Assembly: GCA_003313425.1 (NCBI GenBank)
Contig: NHZP01000004.1
Span: 806,001-870,000 of the forward strand
From: Pseudopyrenochaeta lycopersici
Lineage: Eukaryota > Ascomycota > Dothideomycetes > Pleosporales > Pseudopyrenochaetaceae
Direction of reading: 5' to 3'
Length of the DNA: 64,000 bases
The translations under genes were made by a program, and so were the position numbers. The notes beneath the pieces were generated by a model. That model had not been told where the DNA came from, ran no database searches, and saw only the letters and a list, made by a program, of their open reading frames with translations. Below are positions 21,565 to 33,800 of this stretch, one piece after another; position 1 is the stretch's first letter; each line of letters opens with the position of its first letter.

Positions 21565-23273
21565 GCAAAGACGCCAACGATTGGATAGGGGAGGATTACA
21601 CGTCATGTCCATCTGCGGATAGTGTTGGACGACCTTCGGGCTTGACTAGCGCATTGAGCATTGATGGCGCAGATTGGGTGTGGATCGGAAATGTTAAATT
21701 ATGGCATGGTAAATTAAGGCCGGTTCTGAGGAGGGGGTGGCTTGCTTAGTTGGAGAGTTGACGCTTCTAGAAAGAAGTTAAACGGTTCCTCACATCCATC
21801 TCCGATCGCAGTAGGGCTAGAAACGGGCAGCTAATGATAAGCTAACGATTCATTGAACTTGCCCCATCGCCGATGGCTGATGGTGAAGCGATTGCCCACC
21901 AGACGAGTCGTCTTCAACTTTATAATAACCGTGATTATGCCCAGCCGAAATGAACAGACCAACGCTGTGTGGTCAAGCACATGCGTGGGGACAAAACGGG
22001 AGAGTTTGTGAATAGTCACGGGGTGGGTTCGAGTGGTAAGTAGTCTATAAAAAATACCTACGTGTGCTGGGTGATGATTGTAGAGCCGGTAGACGATTGG
22101 CAGATGCTTGGGCGATTGCGCAAATGTGCCTGACGGCGGTGGGTCCCTGGTTGCTAAAGGTTCCCAAGAGGGTCGAGGCTTGGAGGTACATGTTCATCTT
22201 ATTTGTCGGCGACATTCCTGGGGGCGCGCGCCAGTTTCAAGGGCAGTGCCTGCAACCGGTTGGAAAAGTCGCAGCAAATGGATGGCATTGATAAATGGCT
22301 CGGGTGGGCACCGTTAAGGCCAGAAAGCAGTGCTACCCTCTTCCCCACGCCTGCACGCTGCAGGCAATCGCTGGGTGCCGCTGCTGTTGTGCGTGTCCTG
22401 AGCTTCCTGTCAGAGCGGCTGAAAAAGTGCCCATCGGACGCCCTCTCCGCCCCGCGCGCGTCCCGTCTCTCGCGTGGCCGAATCTTAGACCCGCATCGCA
22501 CACTCGTCACGGCCTGCTATTCCTGCCCGTCGCTGCTATAACACGATATCCCGATACCTCGACATCCCAGCAGCCTCCCACCTGTGCCGCTGTCACTCCT
22601 TGCACCACTGGACGAGCCTCCAACCCACTTGCAGACTAGTAACAAAGCCTCTGCTGCTCCACCTTTCGCTGCTGCCTCCACATTGCGCCAGACCACCAAA
22701 CGTGCCGCCGTTGAGACCGCTCCTTCCCTCTCTGCATCCGTCTACCGTTTCCTGGGTCGCTCCTTCCCCACTCCCTGTGCGTGTGGCGGGTACATCTGAA
22801 GTAAGGCCCTTGAGTTTCTTTCAGCAGCCCTTTCCCCTCCCCCCCCCTCCTCGCTGCCTCTCATGCCGCCACATTTTTAGGGCCTCCGTCCCTGGCTTGC
22901 TCACCCGAGTGGCCGTCTGCTGCTTTGCCATGTCCCGCTGAACCATGTAAAAATGGAGTCTCTGAGTAGCCACAGAGAATGGCTCGGCCTGGCAACAGCC
23001 TCTGTCATACTTTGACGCGCTGGTCTGCTGCAAGCCGATCCTGGTACTACACCAAAGCGTTGCACAGCAGATGTGCCTCCTTTCGCATCTGCAAAACATG
23101 GCTTTCAAGCCTGACGCATACCGCTTCATTGGTGGCCGAGACCTTGTCCAAAGGCCTGCAATGGAGATTTGCTGCGTCTGAGCTACTTGAAAACCTGGGG
23201 AGCCTCCTCTCTCAGTGTCCCTTTGCAATTTCTTATTTCCTTTTCGAACGAGTCTGGATCGGGTTTACTGACC
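21565..23273. other. Intergenic region with C/T-rich leader of the Kelch gene
   Basis: No domain-bearing frame is seen. From about 22440 to 22870 the plus strand is very C- and CT-rich (for example TTTCCCCTCCCCCCCCTCC near 22830-22850), as is common in core promoters and 5' leaders of filamentous fungi. This probably belongs to the Kelch-BTB gene that starts at 23274. Confidence 0.5.
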
Positions 23274-26200
23274 ATGGCACTTCCATTAGGCTTGTCGTAT
23301 CCTTCGGTGGGCGCGAGCGAAACTCCTTTGGGTGATATCCCCTCCATCTGGAAGAAACCCAAAGCCTTCAAGCTCAAGCGAGTTTTGTCGAGCAAGAGGC
23401 GATATTCGGTCGACTCTGCAGCTTCCCGCTCTTTTCGCTGGCCACATTCACCGAGCCATCCTGGCCAGTCTCCTGTTATTGACGCTCATCCTTCCGCCCG
23501 TCAAACAAAGACTAAGCACGTTCCCATCGTCATTGCGCACTATGATCCAGTCGTAGCACCTGAAAGCCCCTGCACCTCTGTCGGACTCAGCTCTTCGCGG
23601 ACTTCGACAATCGTTTCGCACAGTCCCAGCCTCTCCGGATTCCCCTTACCCAGTCCCAAATCCGTCGGCGATTCCTCTAGCGTGCGGTCGAGGCATGTCG
23701 AGATCGTGATTCCAAAGTGGGCTCTACCTGTGCAGATTTCTTCATCCCCAATTAATATTCGTTTTGATTCCCAAGCGCCCAACACGCCTGTCTCACCTAA
23801 ACGCTCCCTGAGTCCGGCCATGGCTCGTCCTACGCCAAACTCGAGCCGGACCAACACCATTGACTCGGAGATCTCGGCGCCGTCAATATACCCTGATGGC
23901 GTTCGAAGCGGTAGTGGCAACTACGTTTCGAGTTTGAACAGCAGTCAAACCAGCTTAAATCGGCAAGAAACTCAGGATGACCAACTTGAGCGACCATCGA
24001 CAGCATCGACGCGCACGCCTGGATCTGGAGTTAGTCCTTCGCCAGCCATGTTAGCCGGGGTTTCCACTCCTACAAGCTCAACTGCAGGCTTGTCTGGATT
24101 AGTGTGCAATGTCCATCGGACGACTGGCAAGGAGCCTCATCCACTCGTTGGTGCAACAACGACAATCTTGGGCGACAAGCTTTACGTGTTCGGTGGCAGG
24201 AGGCTTTCGCGGACGAGGCCGCAGCTCACTTCAGATCTGTATGAGCTCGATCTTGTCAAGCGACACTGGACAAAGGTCGATGCTAAAGGCGACATTCCTC
24301 CACCACGATATTTCCACAGTGTTTGCGCGCTTGGTGATACGAAGCTCGTATGTTATGGCGGCATGTCTCCTGCGACTTCGCCGACAAATCAAGCAACAGC
24401 CGTAATACAGGGCACACCCGCAGATGCTCAGCCCGAAGTAGTGGTAATGTCCGATATCCATATCTACGACGCCGCCACACGAACGTGGATGCATGTCCCT
24501 TCCAACGATCCGCCCCAGGGTCGATATGCTCATTGCGCAACAATACTTCCTAGCTCTTCCGTTTTCGGGTCCACAAGTGCTGCACTAACAGCGATAAAAC
24601 ACAATCCCTCGTCATTGAATCCAAACCAAGGCTCTCTCGGTGTTCAATTGGAAGGAGAAGGTGGCGCAGAAATGGTTGTTGTTGGTGGGCAAGATAGCGC
24701 GAATCACTACATTGAGCAGATAAGCGTTTTTAATCTTAGAAGTTTGAAGTGGACAGAAACGAGCACGCTTGGGAGGAGCTGTGGTGCTTACCGGAGCGTT
24801 GTAGCGCCCCTGACCAGTATAAGACCTAGTGATATAGGTGCCGGATCGCGACAGAGCAACGAGACAAGGACTGGAGAAGAACAAGACTCGAACACGAACG
24901 GCGAATCTTCAATGTTGATCTACTCGAATTATAACTTCCTGGACGTCAAGCTTGAGCTGCAGGTACGACATCCCGATGGAACACTCTCCGAGAAGCCAAT
25001 GCATGGAAACTTCTCGCCGCCAGGTCTTCGATTCCCTAATGGCGGCGTCATAAACAATCACTTTGTCGTTAGTGGGACATTCTTAACATCGTCGAAGCAA
25101 GAGTATGCGCTCTGGGCCCTGGATTTGCGGACGCTCAGCTGGGGACGGATAGAAGCAGGCGGCAACATCTTCAGTCAAGGAAGTTGGAATAGGGGAGTGT
25201 TGTGGAATCGCAGGAATAGTTTTGTTATCTTGGGCAATCGCAAACGTAGTCTGGTCGAAGATTATAATCACCGGCGGATCAACTTCTCCAACATGTGTGT
25301 TGTCGAGCTGGAAGCGTTTGGCCTTTACGACAATCCACGTAAAGTAACACCAGCCTCAGGCTTCAGGTCTGTAAGCGAGCCACCGCAGAATGATCGCCTA
25401 GACATACTGGCTGGTGGCCGAACGCTGCTACCTGCCGCGACGGAGCTGGGCCAAATGGCATTAGGAATGCGTGAATTCGCAGATATGGAGTTTCTCGCAC
25501 TACACGGCGAACGAATACCCGTCAATTCCCACCTCATCGCGCGTCGATGGGGCCCATATTTCAATCAGCTACTGCGTGAGAGCACACAAAGTCAAGAGAA
25601 GGAAAATGCCGATACGGCGACATTACGCCCTTCTACACAGATGCATCCGTCAAGGAACTCCAGCATTACCATTACACCTTCTATTAGGACGAATTACTCC
25701 GGAGCAACAACGCTCACCGCGAATACAATCACACCATCAGAATCAACAGCTATCTCATCGAACTCTTACGCTTCCCTAAGCCCGCCCGACCCCTCAGCTC
25801 AACCGCCGTCCCAACGACCTCGGACGTTATATCTACCACACACACACCTCACACTCCAAGCACTCATACACTTTCTCTATACATCTTCGCTTCCACCGCA
25901 GAATTCACCACTATGCTCACCACAAATTCTCTGCTCTCTTCTCCAGCTCGCTAGACCGTATCATATTGACGGTCTCCTCGAATCGATCATCGAACGACTA
26001 CACAATTTACTTGACAACAGGACAACAGCAGCAATCTTTAATGCGGCGGCGATGGCAGCTGGTGGCGGCGATGGCATCGCCTTCCTTGGCGTAAACAGCG
26101 TGTCTGCGACAAACGGTACATCGAATGGCGTGAATCGCTTATCCAGTTCTTCAAACGATAACACTACCGTCGCAGATGTAGAACGTAGTCTCGACGCTGG

Positions 26201-26504
26201 GCTGCGCGCCCTGCGTGTCGACACTGATGTTGAAAGGAACCCAGATGATGAAGTCAGTTCTGCAGTGTCGGACGCAACGTCCGCCTCCGCATCTGACAGC
26301 GGCTTTGGCGATGGGAGCGGTATTGAGGAGAGGGAGGTGTGGAATGGCGAGATGAGTGCAGTTGTGGGCCTACAGAAGCGTGGACTAAGAGGACTAATGG
26401 AAGGACGACGGATTAGAGAGATGGGGAGAGGTCGGGAAAGGAGCAGGGATGAAGGGGCTCTTGGGAATGGTGACGGGGTCGGATTAGGTCTGCAGGGCGC
26501 GTAA
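23274..26504 (+). CDS. Kelch-repeat and BTB protein, Ral2-like
   Basis: A single exon of 1076 residues from ATG 23274. The frame is open upstream to 23169, but the extension lacks support. The first 270 residues are Ser/Pro-rich and disordered. Kelch repeats follow (about 285-640): GDKLYVFGGRR, PPPRYFHSVCALGDTKLVCYGG, GRYAHCATILPS, MVVVGGQDSANHYIEQISVFNL, HFVVSGTF, LWALDLRTLSWGRIEAG. A BTB/POZ-type region starts near 735 (DMEFLALHGERIPVNSHLIARRWGPYFNQLL) and resumes after a Ser/Thr-rich insert (LYLPHTHLTLQALIHFLYTSSLP). Kelch followed by a split BTB is the layout of fission yeast Ral2, which acts with Ras1, and of animal LZTR1, an adaptor that targets Ras proteins for ubiquitination. A role in Ras signalling is inferred from that layout only. 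The C-terminus is Gly/Arg-rich. Confidence 0.8.
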   Translation: MALPLGLSYPSVGASETPLGDIPSIWKKPKAFKLKRVLSSKRRYSVDSAASRSFRWPHSPSHPGQSPVIDAHPSARQTKTKHVPIVIAHYDPVVAPESPCTSVGLSSSRTSTIVSHSPSLSGFPLPSPKSVGDSSSVRSRHVEIVIPKWALPVQISSSPINIRFDSQAPNTPVSPKRSLSPAMARPTPNSSRTNTIDSEISAPSIYPDGVRSGSGNYVSSLNSSQTSLNRQETQDDQLERPSTASTRTPGSGVSPSPAMLAGVSTPTSSTAGLSGLVCNVHRTTGKEPHPLVGATTTILGDKLYVFGGRRLSRTRPQLTSDLYELDLVKRHWTKVDAKGDIPPPRYFHSVCALGDTKLVCYGGMSPATSPTNQATAVIQGTPADAQPEVVVMSDIHIYDAATRTWMHVPSNDPPQGRYAHCATILPSSSVFGSTSAALTAIKHNPSSLNPNQGSLGVQLEGEGGAEMVVVGGQDSANHYIEQISVFNLRSLKWTETSTLGRSCGAYRSVVAPLTSIRPSDIGAGSRQSNETRTGEEQDSNTNGESSMLIYSNYNFLDVKLELQVRHPDGTLSEKPMHGNFSPPGLRFPNGGVINNHFVVSGTFLTSSKQEYALWALDLRTLSWGRIEAGGNIFSQGSWNRGVLWNRRNSFVILGNRKRSLVEDYNHRRINFSNMCVVELEAFGLYDNPRKVTPASGFRSVSEPPQNDRLDILAGGRTLLPAATELGQMALGMREFADMEFLALHGERIPVNSHLIARRWGPYFNQLLRESTQSQEKENADTATLRPSTQMHPSRNSSITITPSIRTNYSGATTLTANTITPSESTAISSNSYASLSPPDPSAQPPSQRPRTLYLPHTHLTLQALIHFLYTSSLPPQNSPLCSPQILCSLLQLARPYHIDGLLESIIERLHNLLDNRTTAAIFNAAAMAAGGGDGIAFLGVNSVSATNGTSNGVNRLSSSSNDNTTVADVERSLDAGLRALRVDTDVERNPDDEVSSAVSDATSASASDSGFGDGSGIEEREVWNGEMSAVVGLQKRGLRGLMEGRRIREMGRGRERSRDEGALGNGDGVGLGLQGA

Positions 26505-27232
26505 GGTTGAGTGGAGACAAGGGTGACGAATGGGAGTAGTAGATTGCTAATTCACATAGCGAGACGGAGTCGGAGCGTGTGGCGTTTGTTCATTTTTTGT
26601 CGTGTGGCTCATGAGGTGTTGGTGTGTCGGCTAGACCTACAGGATTGTTGTCAAATGGTAAATTCTAAAGCGAAATTTGGAGAAAGACATGGACAAGATA
26701 CACAAGAGTTCAACTTTAGCAGCAATGCATGCGAGATGATAGTCTGGCAAATGGCCGTTTTGCTTGAACTCTTCTAGTCTGAATTATCATTCGCGTTCTA
26801 TCAAGTTTAACAAGTGTTATTATTACCCCTATATATATATATATTTTCTCTATACAGTAGTCCTGTCCCTCAAGTCGCTTTTAAACATTCTACTGATCCT
26901 TGATCAAACTTAATGTACATCTCTATATCAAATTCAACCCCCTTAGCCTCGCCGTCCGGTTTACTTCGAAAGGGCCTTTTTTCACAGTGGTCTGCTCTAG
27001 CAAGACCGCAATTCCACGCTACACCATCTCGTCGCGGCATTGGAAAGATCCCTGGTAATCTTATAAAGCAAGCCAACTATATGACGATAGTGACTTGCCC
27101 TTTTGTTTTGGAAAACTGCCTCGGCGGCCGCTCGCATAATGTCTGAACACAGCTATGTCTAAAGACACATTCCTGTCATCTAGCATGGGCTCACTGCTAT
27201 TACTTGTATGATGGAAACCCCTTACAGTTCCC
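26505..27232. other. Convergent intergenic region
   Basis: This holds the 3' flanks of the Kelch-BTB gene (+) and the small membrane protein gene (-). It contains a TA microsatellite of about eight units near 26830-26845. No gene is seen. Confidence 0.55.
26829..26846. repeat. TA dinucleotide microsatellite
   Basis: A run of about eight TA units directly precedes a T-rich stretch, in the shared 3' flank of two convergent genes. Confidence 0.7.
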
Positions 27233-27622
27233 TCATACCCCCCTAGCATTCCGCTTCGCAGTGCTCTCAGGCTCACGCGGCATATAAGGCGGCGGCGTGC
27301 ACGGCGTCGGCATGTACGCTGGCGGCGCCTCATATGATACTCCCTGAAACGGCTCGTTGAGCTTCCTGCGCTGCTGTGTCGCTCTGGCGGCCCTTTCCCG
27401 CGCAATCCTCTTCTGGCGGGCCCGCATGTACATCAGGCTGAGGACCAGGGCAACAAAAGCGCCGACGAGGATGATGATGATCAGGACAACGGTGCGCTGT
27501 GTGTTGCATGAAGTGGTTTCGTATTCGCAGTATACAGCGCGTTTAGTATGGGGAAGGTGGGTGAGGATGGCGTTGAGGGTGTTGGAAGAAAGAGAGTTGG
27601 AGTCGGTGGGTAGTGGCGCCAT
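27233..27622 (-). CDS. Small single-pass membrane protein with two PPxY motifs
   Basis: A single exon of 129 residues. The first 40 residues are polar and hold two cysteines (YCEYETTSC). One strongly hydrophobic helix spans about 44-65 (VVLIIIILVGAFVALVLSLMY). A very basic stretch follows (RARQKRIARERAARATQQRRK), which by the positive-inside rule puts the C-terminus in the cytosol. The tail has two PPxY motifs, PPAY at 100-103 and PPPY at 110-113. PPxY motifs bind WW domains, including those of Nedd4/Rsp5 ubiquitin ligases, so an adaptor-like role in membrane protein sorting is possible. I do not recognise a named family. The topology, charge pattern and motif pair argue that it is a real gene. 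Confidence 0.7.
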   Translation of the reverse strand: MAPLPTDSNSLSSNTLNAILTHLPHTKRAVYCEYETTSCNTQRTVVLIIIILVGAFVALVLSLMYMRARQKRIARERAARATQQRRKLNEPFQGVSYEAPPAYMPTPCTPPPYMPREPESTAKRNARGV

Positions 27623-29588
27623 GATGTCTTAGGTGCTGTGATGATTTACTCCTCAGGTATCGATGATAGGACACACTGCAGCTATCTTTGATGTTTGAAG
27701 TAGCGGTATGATACAGCGTTGTGAAGAGGTTTCAGAAGGAGAATTTGAGGTGGAACAGATGTACACAGATTGGTAGGCATCAGGATACATATCATGCTCA
27801 GGAGAGCGACTTGCGCCTCACTAAAAGCTGCCTTTCCCGACAGTGCCTCATTCACATGACAGGCGCCGTGCCATCCTTTGAGGCGCTTCGAAGGACCCGC
27901 ACTGTGCCCACTGGCACCAGCATCGTCGTTTCGCTGACTTGCACTGCCCCCTGTGCCTCGCAGACAGCCTTGTTGCGTCTGTGCGGGAGCCGTGCCGCAG
28001 CGCTTACTTTACAGTTTCTCTCTCAGAGATGTTGCTAAATTGATGCCATTGGGTAATAATGCGCAGAGTGTGGCCATGGCGTGCTGATCAGGGTACTGGA
28101 CCTTGTTCTGAAGCACAATGGTGAGGGGGACCGGGAGGCCTGAGGTGCAGGGCGGGCAACAGAGCGTCTATGTCTTATCCGGTGAGCCAGACGTGATCAT
28201 AATTGACAATGTAGAACCCTCGAACGAAACATTTCTCAGCGTCAAATTAAACCTCGCTCACATCGCTTACAGCTTTTCCAAACTTATTCATATAGGAGCA
28301 CATGGACTGCGTTCCAGATTGGCGTTGTTCCGAGTTTGTTGTCGGCGTCTCGCTACACCAACCGCGCCGTAACCCCAACGCCTCAGCCTTGCACACCGTC
28401 CTTCGAAAGAGGACCGCATTTGCGGCACCGTTGGATAACGAAGAACGCCTTAGGTGAACCAAAGTGCAGGAAGAGTCTGCGTCACGACCAGAGGTTCCGG
28501 GCCAACCCTGATTGTGCAAGGATACGGCAGTTGAGGTTTGTATGACATGCTGCAGAGGGCCTAAACGGGCGATCAAATGATGGCTCTGGAGTACTTGATC
28601 TGAATCAGGAGGTGAATTTCTGTGCGGCGTTGTCTCAATCACTGCAGAGGGACAATAAATATGACGCTGTGCGGCATGAGTACAGTTGTCATTGTGAAGG
28701 AAACGGTAATGGAGTCGTCATCTCGCTCATGGGCTGCGAGCGATGTGAGGAGTATCTAGATCCTAACCCGATTATTACGGAGCTTGCTGATAGTTTGGGT
28801 GGCATGGAAACCTGAGCCGCTTTGGTCATGGCTGAGTATCTAGTTGCGATCATTCTGCTCGATGCGATTGTATTTCCCATGAAGCAGTGCCGCCAGGTGG
28901 CCATCAATCGCAATTTGCATTCGATGGCAGCTTGCTGGATGGTTAGAGGTATGTTGGTCATTTGGATCTTGCTCTAATGCAGGCCTCCTGCAGATAGCTA
29001 TTCGGAGGTGAGTGTTCGGAAGCATGGTCATTGAGTTTGACTGGGAAAGTGACGGATGCCTCGCGTAGTCTTATATAAGTTCTACTACGCTGACGTCCCA
29101 AACCAGTCCCGGGCTGCAAATTCTGCTCCCAATTCCCTATAACGCCACGAAAATATGTCCCAAGCTCGTCTCGAGGACGAATACTATTACTAGCAGGGCT
29201 AAACGTATGCCAGGCGAATTGGGTGGCGTTTGTGCTCTGAATTCAACAGCCCCGCGGTGTTCCCGGGATGCCCAATTAGGCATATCTCCGGCGACGCCCA
29301 TATGGTTTCCCCGCAAAGGGAGCTCTTTTTCGACAGACGGAAGCTCCCAATTTCGTGCGATGTAGTGCCAGTGGAGAAAATCGTCGCGGCCAGACCCTTT
29401 ATGAGGGTCGGGTGACCTCAGTCCGCGTCCGAAGCTTGATTTAAAGTCCACGATGGCGGCTGTTGAAACAAAATTCTTGTACAGACTTTCCTCCCATTTT
29501 TGAAACGCTTCTTTTGCAAAGGTGTTCCGGCTTGGATCGAGAATCAATTGCTCTTACAATACACTGAAAACGTCTGAGCACAAACAAG
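27623..29588. other. Intergenic region between divergent genes
   Basis: The region separates the small membrane protein gene (-) and the SDR gene (+). Frames are open on both strands but none is convincing. A TATA-like TTATATAAG lies at about 29070, some 510 bases before the SDR start, too far to assign with confidence. Nothing else is recognised. Confidence 0.45.
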
Positions 29589-30501
29589 ATGTCATCTACA
29601 CACGGAATACCAGAGTTTAGCCTGGCCAACAAGGTGGTCCTGGTCTCTGGCGCTGCGCGGGGACTTGGTCTCACACAAGCAGAGGCATTGCTAGAAGCTG
29701 GAGCTAAAGGTGGGCTCAATCCTGGCGCACAAGTTTGCAGTGGCGCGGTAACTCACAGCTCACACAGTGTATGCGCTCGACAGACTCCCAGAGCCCTCGC
29801 CAGACTTCCACACAATCGCGGAGAAAGCCAAGAAGCTTGGAACGCTGCTTGAATACAGGCAGGTTGACGTGCGAGAAGTAGACACTCTGCACAAGATTGT
29901 TGAAGAGATTGCCGACAAGGAGGGAAGGCTTGATGGCCTGATTGCTGCGGCGGGCATTCAGCAGGAAACGCCAGCGTTGGAGTACAAGGCAGAGGATGCC
30001 AATCGCATGTTTGAGGTCAACATTACGGGCGTGATGATGACTGCTCAGGCGGCAGCGAAGCAAATGATCAAGTTTGGCCGTGGTGGAAGCATTGTTCTTA
30101 TTGCGAGCATGTCTGGTACTGTTGCGAACAGGGTACGTTTCCATTGAAATAGCTACTTACAACGCAGCCAGTACTAACAGTTGGCAAAGGGCCTCATCTG
30201 CTCGGCATACAACGCATCGAAGGCAGGCGTAATCCAATTGGGTCGAAACCTGGCATCTGAATGGGGCGAGCACAACATCCGCGTCAACACCATCTCGCCA
30301 GGATACATTGTGACGGCGATGGTGGAGGAGCTGTTCAAGCAATACCCTGAGCGGCGGGAGCAGTGGCCGACACAGAACATGCTAGGGCGGTTGTCAGCTC
30401 CCAAAGAGTACAGGGGAGCAGCCGTGTTCCTGATCAGCGACGGAAGCTCGTTTATGACAGGATCAGATCTCAGGATAGACGGTGGACACTCGGCGTGGTG
30501 A
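29589..30501 (+). CDS. Classical short-chain dehydrogenase/reductase
   Basis: Three exons (29589-29709, 29768-30132, 30190-30501) join to 265 residues. The last acceptor could also be at 30180 (end of CTAACAG), which keeps frame and adds three residues. The cofactor motif is VVLVSGAARGLGLTQAEAL (TGxxxGxG-like, with Ser for Thr). The structural segment reads LIAAAGIQ. The catalytic set is complete: Asn in MFEVNITGV, Ser in IASMS, and YxxxK in SAYNASKAG. The C-terminal NIRVNTISPGYIVT and GSDLRIDGGHSAW are typical of sugar and polyol reductases of the Sou2/L-xylulose reductase/mannitol dehydrogenase group. The Asp after the second beta strand (VYALDR) suggests NAD(H), but fungal members vary. 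The substrate is unknown. No pathway partner lies next to it. Confidence 0.92.
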
Positions 30502-30883
30502 CGCATCTCATACTGTCAGTTGAAGGTTGTGGTTAGAGCCAATGCAGAAACATGTTCATCTCCATATTTACAAGCCAGCCAGTGAGCGAAGTGTGGGGAA
30601 GTGGAGCAACGTGCCGTGGAGAAGTTCGGGGGTCCGCACTGCTGAGTAAGCCAACACGCGCCGAAGCATGAGCACTTGAAGCGTGGAGAGCTTCGGAAAG
30701 AGCCTCACGCTGAACAAGAGTGTTTGGCCGGTCCCGCCAACGATGGACACGTCTAACAGGTAGCCCTAGCGCTGCTGGCGCCTGCCGCTCTTATTTCTGG
30801 TGCTTTGTCCCAGTTTCCAGCCCGACAAGGCCACTGCACACTCGCAGCCCCGAGCCCACGGCTGCGACTTCTTTCACTCTGCC
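30502..30883. other. Short promoter region
   Basis: The gap carries the 3' flank of the SDR gene and the promoter and leader of the ZZ/EF-hand gene. No other feature is seen. Confidence 0.55.
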
Positions 30884-33800
30884 ATGCCGGGCACGACCCC
30901 GTCATCTGTGTCCCGCTACCGCCCTGCCATCCTCGTTGCCACCGGAGTAGCGGCGGCATATGCAGCCTACCTTGTCTACACCACCCTCCACACGCCGCCA
31001 ACCAACGGCCTGCAGCGCAGCAATGCCGTGCGTCGCCGTGTCCGCAGGAGGGACTCGCCCTCCGCACGCGCGCTCTCGTTGAGCATCGCCCGCTACGCGC
31101 ATGAGATAACCTCGCTCGGCGAATACAACTTGCTGGGCACTCGCATCCCCCTTAGCCCGCATGGCCTGGTCACGCCCAACGAGCTGCGGGACATCATTGC
31201 CCGGTCGGACCCGAATGCCCGCGAGGAGGCGATAGACACGGCAATCGCAGATCTCTACGACGTCTTCCTCGACCGTCTGCTCCTCTTCCTCTTCCCCACT
31301 CGCCCGCCCTCTCCAACAGAGGTCGAAGCAGTCCGAAGATGGATTGGCGAACGTATTCCAGACAACACCGCCGTAACTCGCGCAGCAGAGCGGCATGCTG
31401 TGGGCTTCCCCCCCGGCCATGCTGTGGCTGTCGATGGTGCTGAAAGTGTTGCCGCGACAGAGCTGTCTTGGAGAAGCGATGAAGACACCGAGGGCGATGC
31501 CGTCGACCCGGACGGCCAAACCCTCCAGCGTACCCTATACCACATCGCCGAGGACCGTGCGAGGCAAGAAGGCGTGATCCACCGGGGCATCACCTGCAAC
31601 GGCTGTGATGAGAAGCCGATACGGGGGGTCAGATGGCACTGCGCCAACTGTGTCGACTTTGACTTGTGCTCCAACTGCGAAGCAACAAACTCTCACTACA
31701 AGACTCACATCTTCTACAAGATACGTGTGCCTGCCCCTTACCTCGGAATGCCAAAACAGGAGCCGCTGTATCCTGGCAAACCTCACATGATGAATCCTTC
31801 AATCGACACAGGACTTCGAAAGCGCCTTGTTGCCGAGACGAAGATGGAGGCAGAGGAGATCGAGGCTCTCTGGGATCAATTCAGCTGCCTCGCTGGGACT
31901 GAGTGGGTCGGAGACACAAGCAACGTTGGATGGGCGCTGGACCGACGGGCCTTCAATCACGCCTTTGTGCCTCGCTATAACGGCTTCACCGCTGCGCCGA
32001 ACCTCATCTATGACCGCATCTTTGCTTACTACGACACAGACAAGAATGGCCTCATTGGCTTTGATGAATGGATCAAGGGCATTGATGGAATGCATACGGC
32101 CGACGTGGAAACAAAGGCCAAAATTGTTTTCAGCGGCTACGACATCGACGGAGATGGCTTCATATCGCGCAGAGACGTTTTGAGAGTTTTCAGGGCCTTC
32201 TATGCGATCGAGAGAGAAGCTACGCGGAATTATGTGGCTGAGCTTACTGAAGATCTGTCTGTTCGGAACGCTCTCGGGACTATACACTCCAGTCAGCCTC
32301 TGGGCTCTGCGTTTCCTCCTAACAACATGGCTGCGTCAAATGTCCACAACCCTCGCCTACGCATGAAGACACAAGACCAGGACAGTCAAAGCTTCCCTGT
32401 GCTTGTCGACAATGACTTGGACGTTGCAGACCGGGATGACATCCTGAGAGTCACCGATCTGCGTAATATGCTGCCTGAGGAAATGCCTCAAAGCGAGCAA
32501 GACCGTATCGTCGCAGATAGATGGGCTCGAAGAGAATTCTATGTTGACCAAGAAGAAGGCCTAATCAGACCTGAAGGCGCAGAAAATGTCGATCCGGCAG
32601 GTGATGTACCGATTGATGAAGCAGGTCCGTCCGATGGTCTTGATAACGCAACCTCGGAAAGTGAGCGCCCGAGGTGGTCTCGCTCTTCTTCCAGGGTGCG
32701 TTTCCAAGACGATGTAGACGTGGAAACGCGTTCCAATGCCTCCACTTCGTCAAGACCTGTTGGAGAGCGATGGGGCGGCTACGAGATTCCGGAGTTTGAA
32801 AAGGACCTTGGCAAAGAAGTGCTTTATCAGATTACCCAGCAAGGCTTCAACGAGCTCCTCAATCCACTCTTCCAAGATAAGGAGGATATGGCCATGGATG
32901 CATACGCAACTCGCAGTGAACGTCGGAAGCATGCTGCTGATATCGAAAAGGTCATAGAGACAGCCAAAGCAGCCAAAACTGATCTTGAAGCCATTCATCA
33001 AATGGGCATTTTTCCATTCTCCAAATGCATCGTCGATACCTTCTGCGAGGCACTTAATAGCGGGGCCCATTACCCTACTTTCAAAGACTTCTTCCAGAAC
33101 GAAGATGGTACAGAAGTCACTCGAGAGGAGGGCAGATGTCGACTCGCCAAGGCGTATAGGTCTGCAGAAAGGAAAGTCATTAGCTCTGTCAAGGTCTCGA
33201 GCTCCACAAGTCCGGACAAGATGACATCATGGAACATATCGCTTTGCAGAGATCAGCTTCAAGCGGAATCGTTAGATGCCATTCTGGACTGCGTTTCTTA
33301 CTTGGGATGGATCTCATATCCAGTTTCGAACGAGGCTCCCGTTGAGGTTGCTCAAGCAGCGAAGCCTCCATTGCTCTACCGAGACCCGACAATGCCTCAG
33401 TTTCGACCAAACTCACTCGCCGATATCGACCCTGCATGGACCTCCCCAAGTAATTCTACCACAACTAGCGACGACTCAGAAGAGAGTGATGAGTCTTCTA
33501 CGTCTGAGGCGGAAGGAGTCGCCGCCTACCGCAGCAATGATGGTATAGAACATATAGCGTCAGATCCGCAAGGCCCTTTCTTCGTCTTCACAGTACCTGA
33601 GATCAAATCCCCGAACCCGGAGGAGCCAGGCAAGACTGCCGATCGAGACAACAGCTCTCGTCCGGCAACTCCACTGCCACGTGCTGTCTTGATCATCCAG
33701 GCTGCCGAATCAGCTCCTGTTGATGAGCTGCCTTCCTCATCTGGTGCTCCGGAACAGGGTGATGCAAATGGGAAGGAACCATGCGTCAGATATCGCTTGT

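Noticed and set aside
22199..22941. Several Pro/Leu/Ser-rich frames in the region before the Kelch gene
   Set aside because: They arise from C/T-rich promoter sequence and overlap in several frames; none has a domain.
23169..23273. N-terminal extension of the Kelch-BTB protein
   Set aside because: The frame is open, but the added residues have no conserved feature. The ATG at 23274 lies in a better context (ACCATGG).
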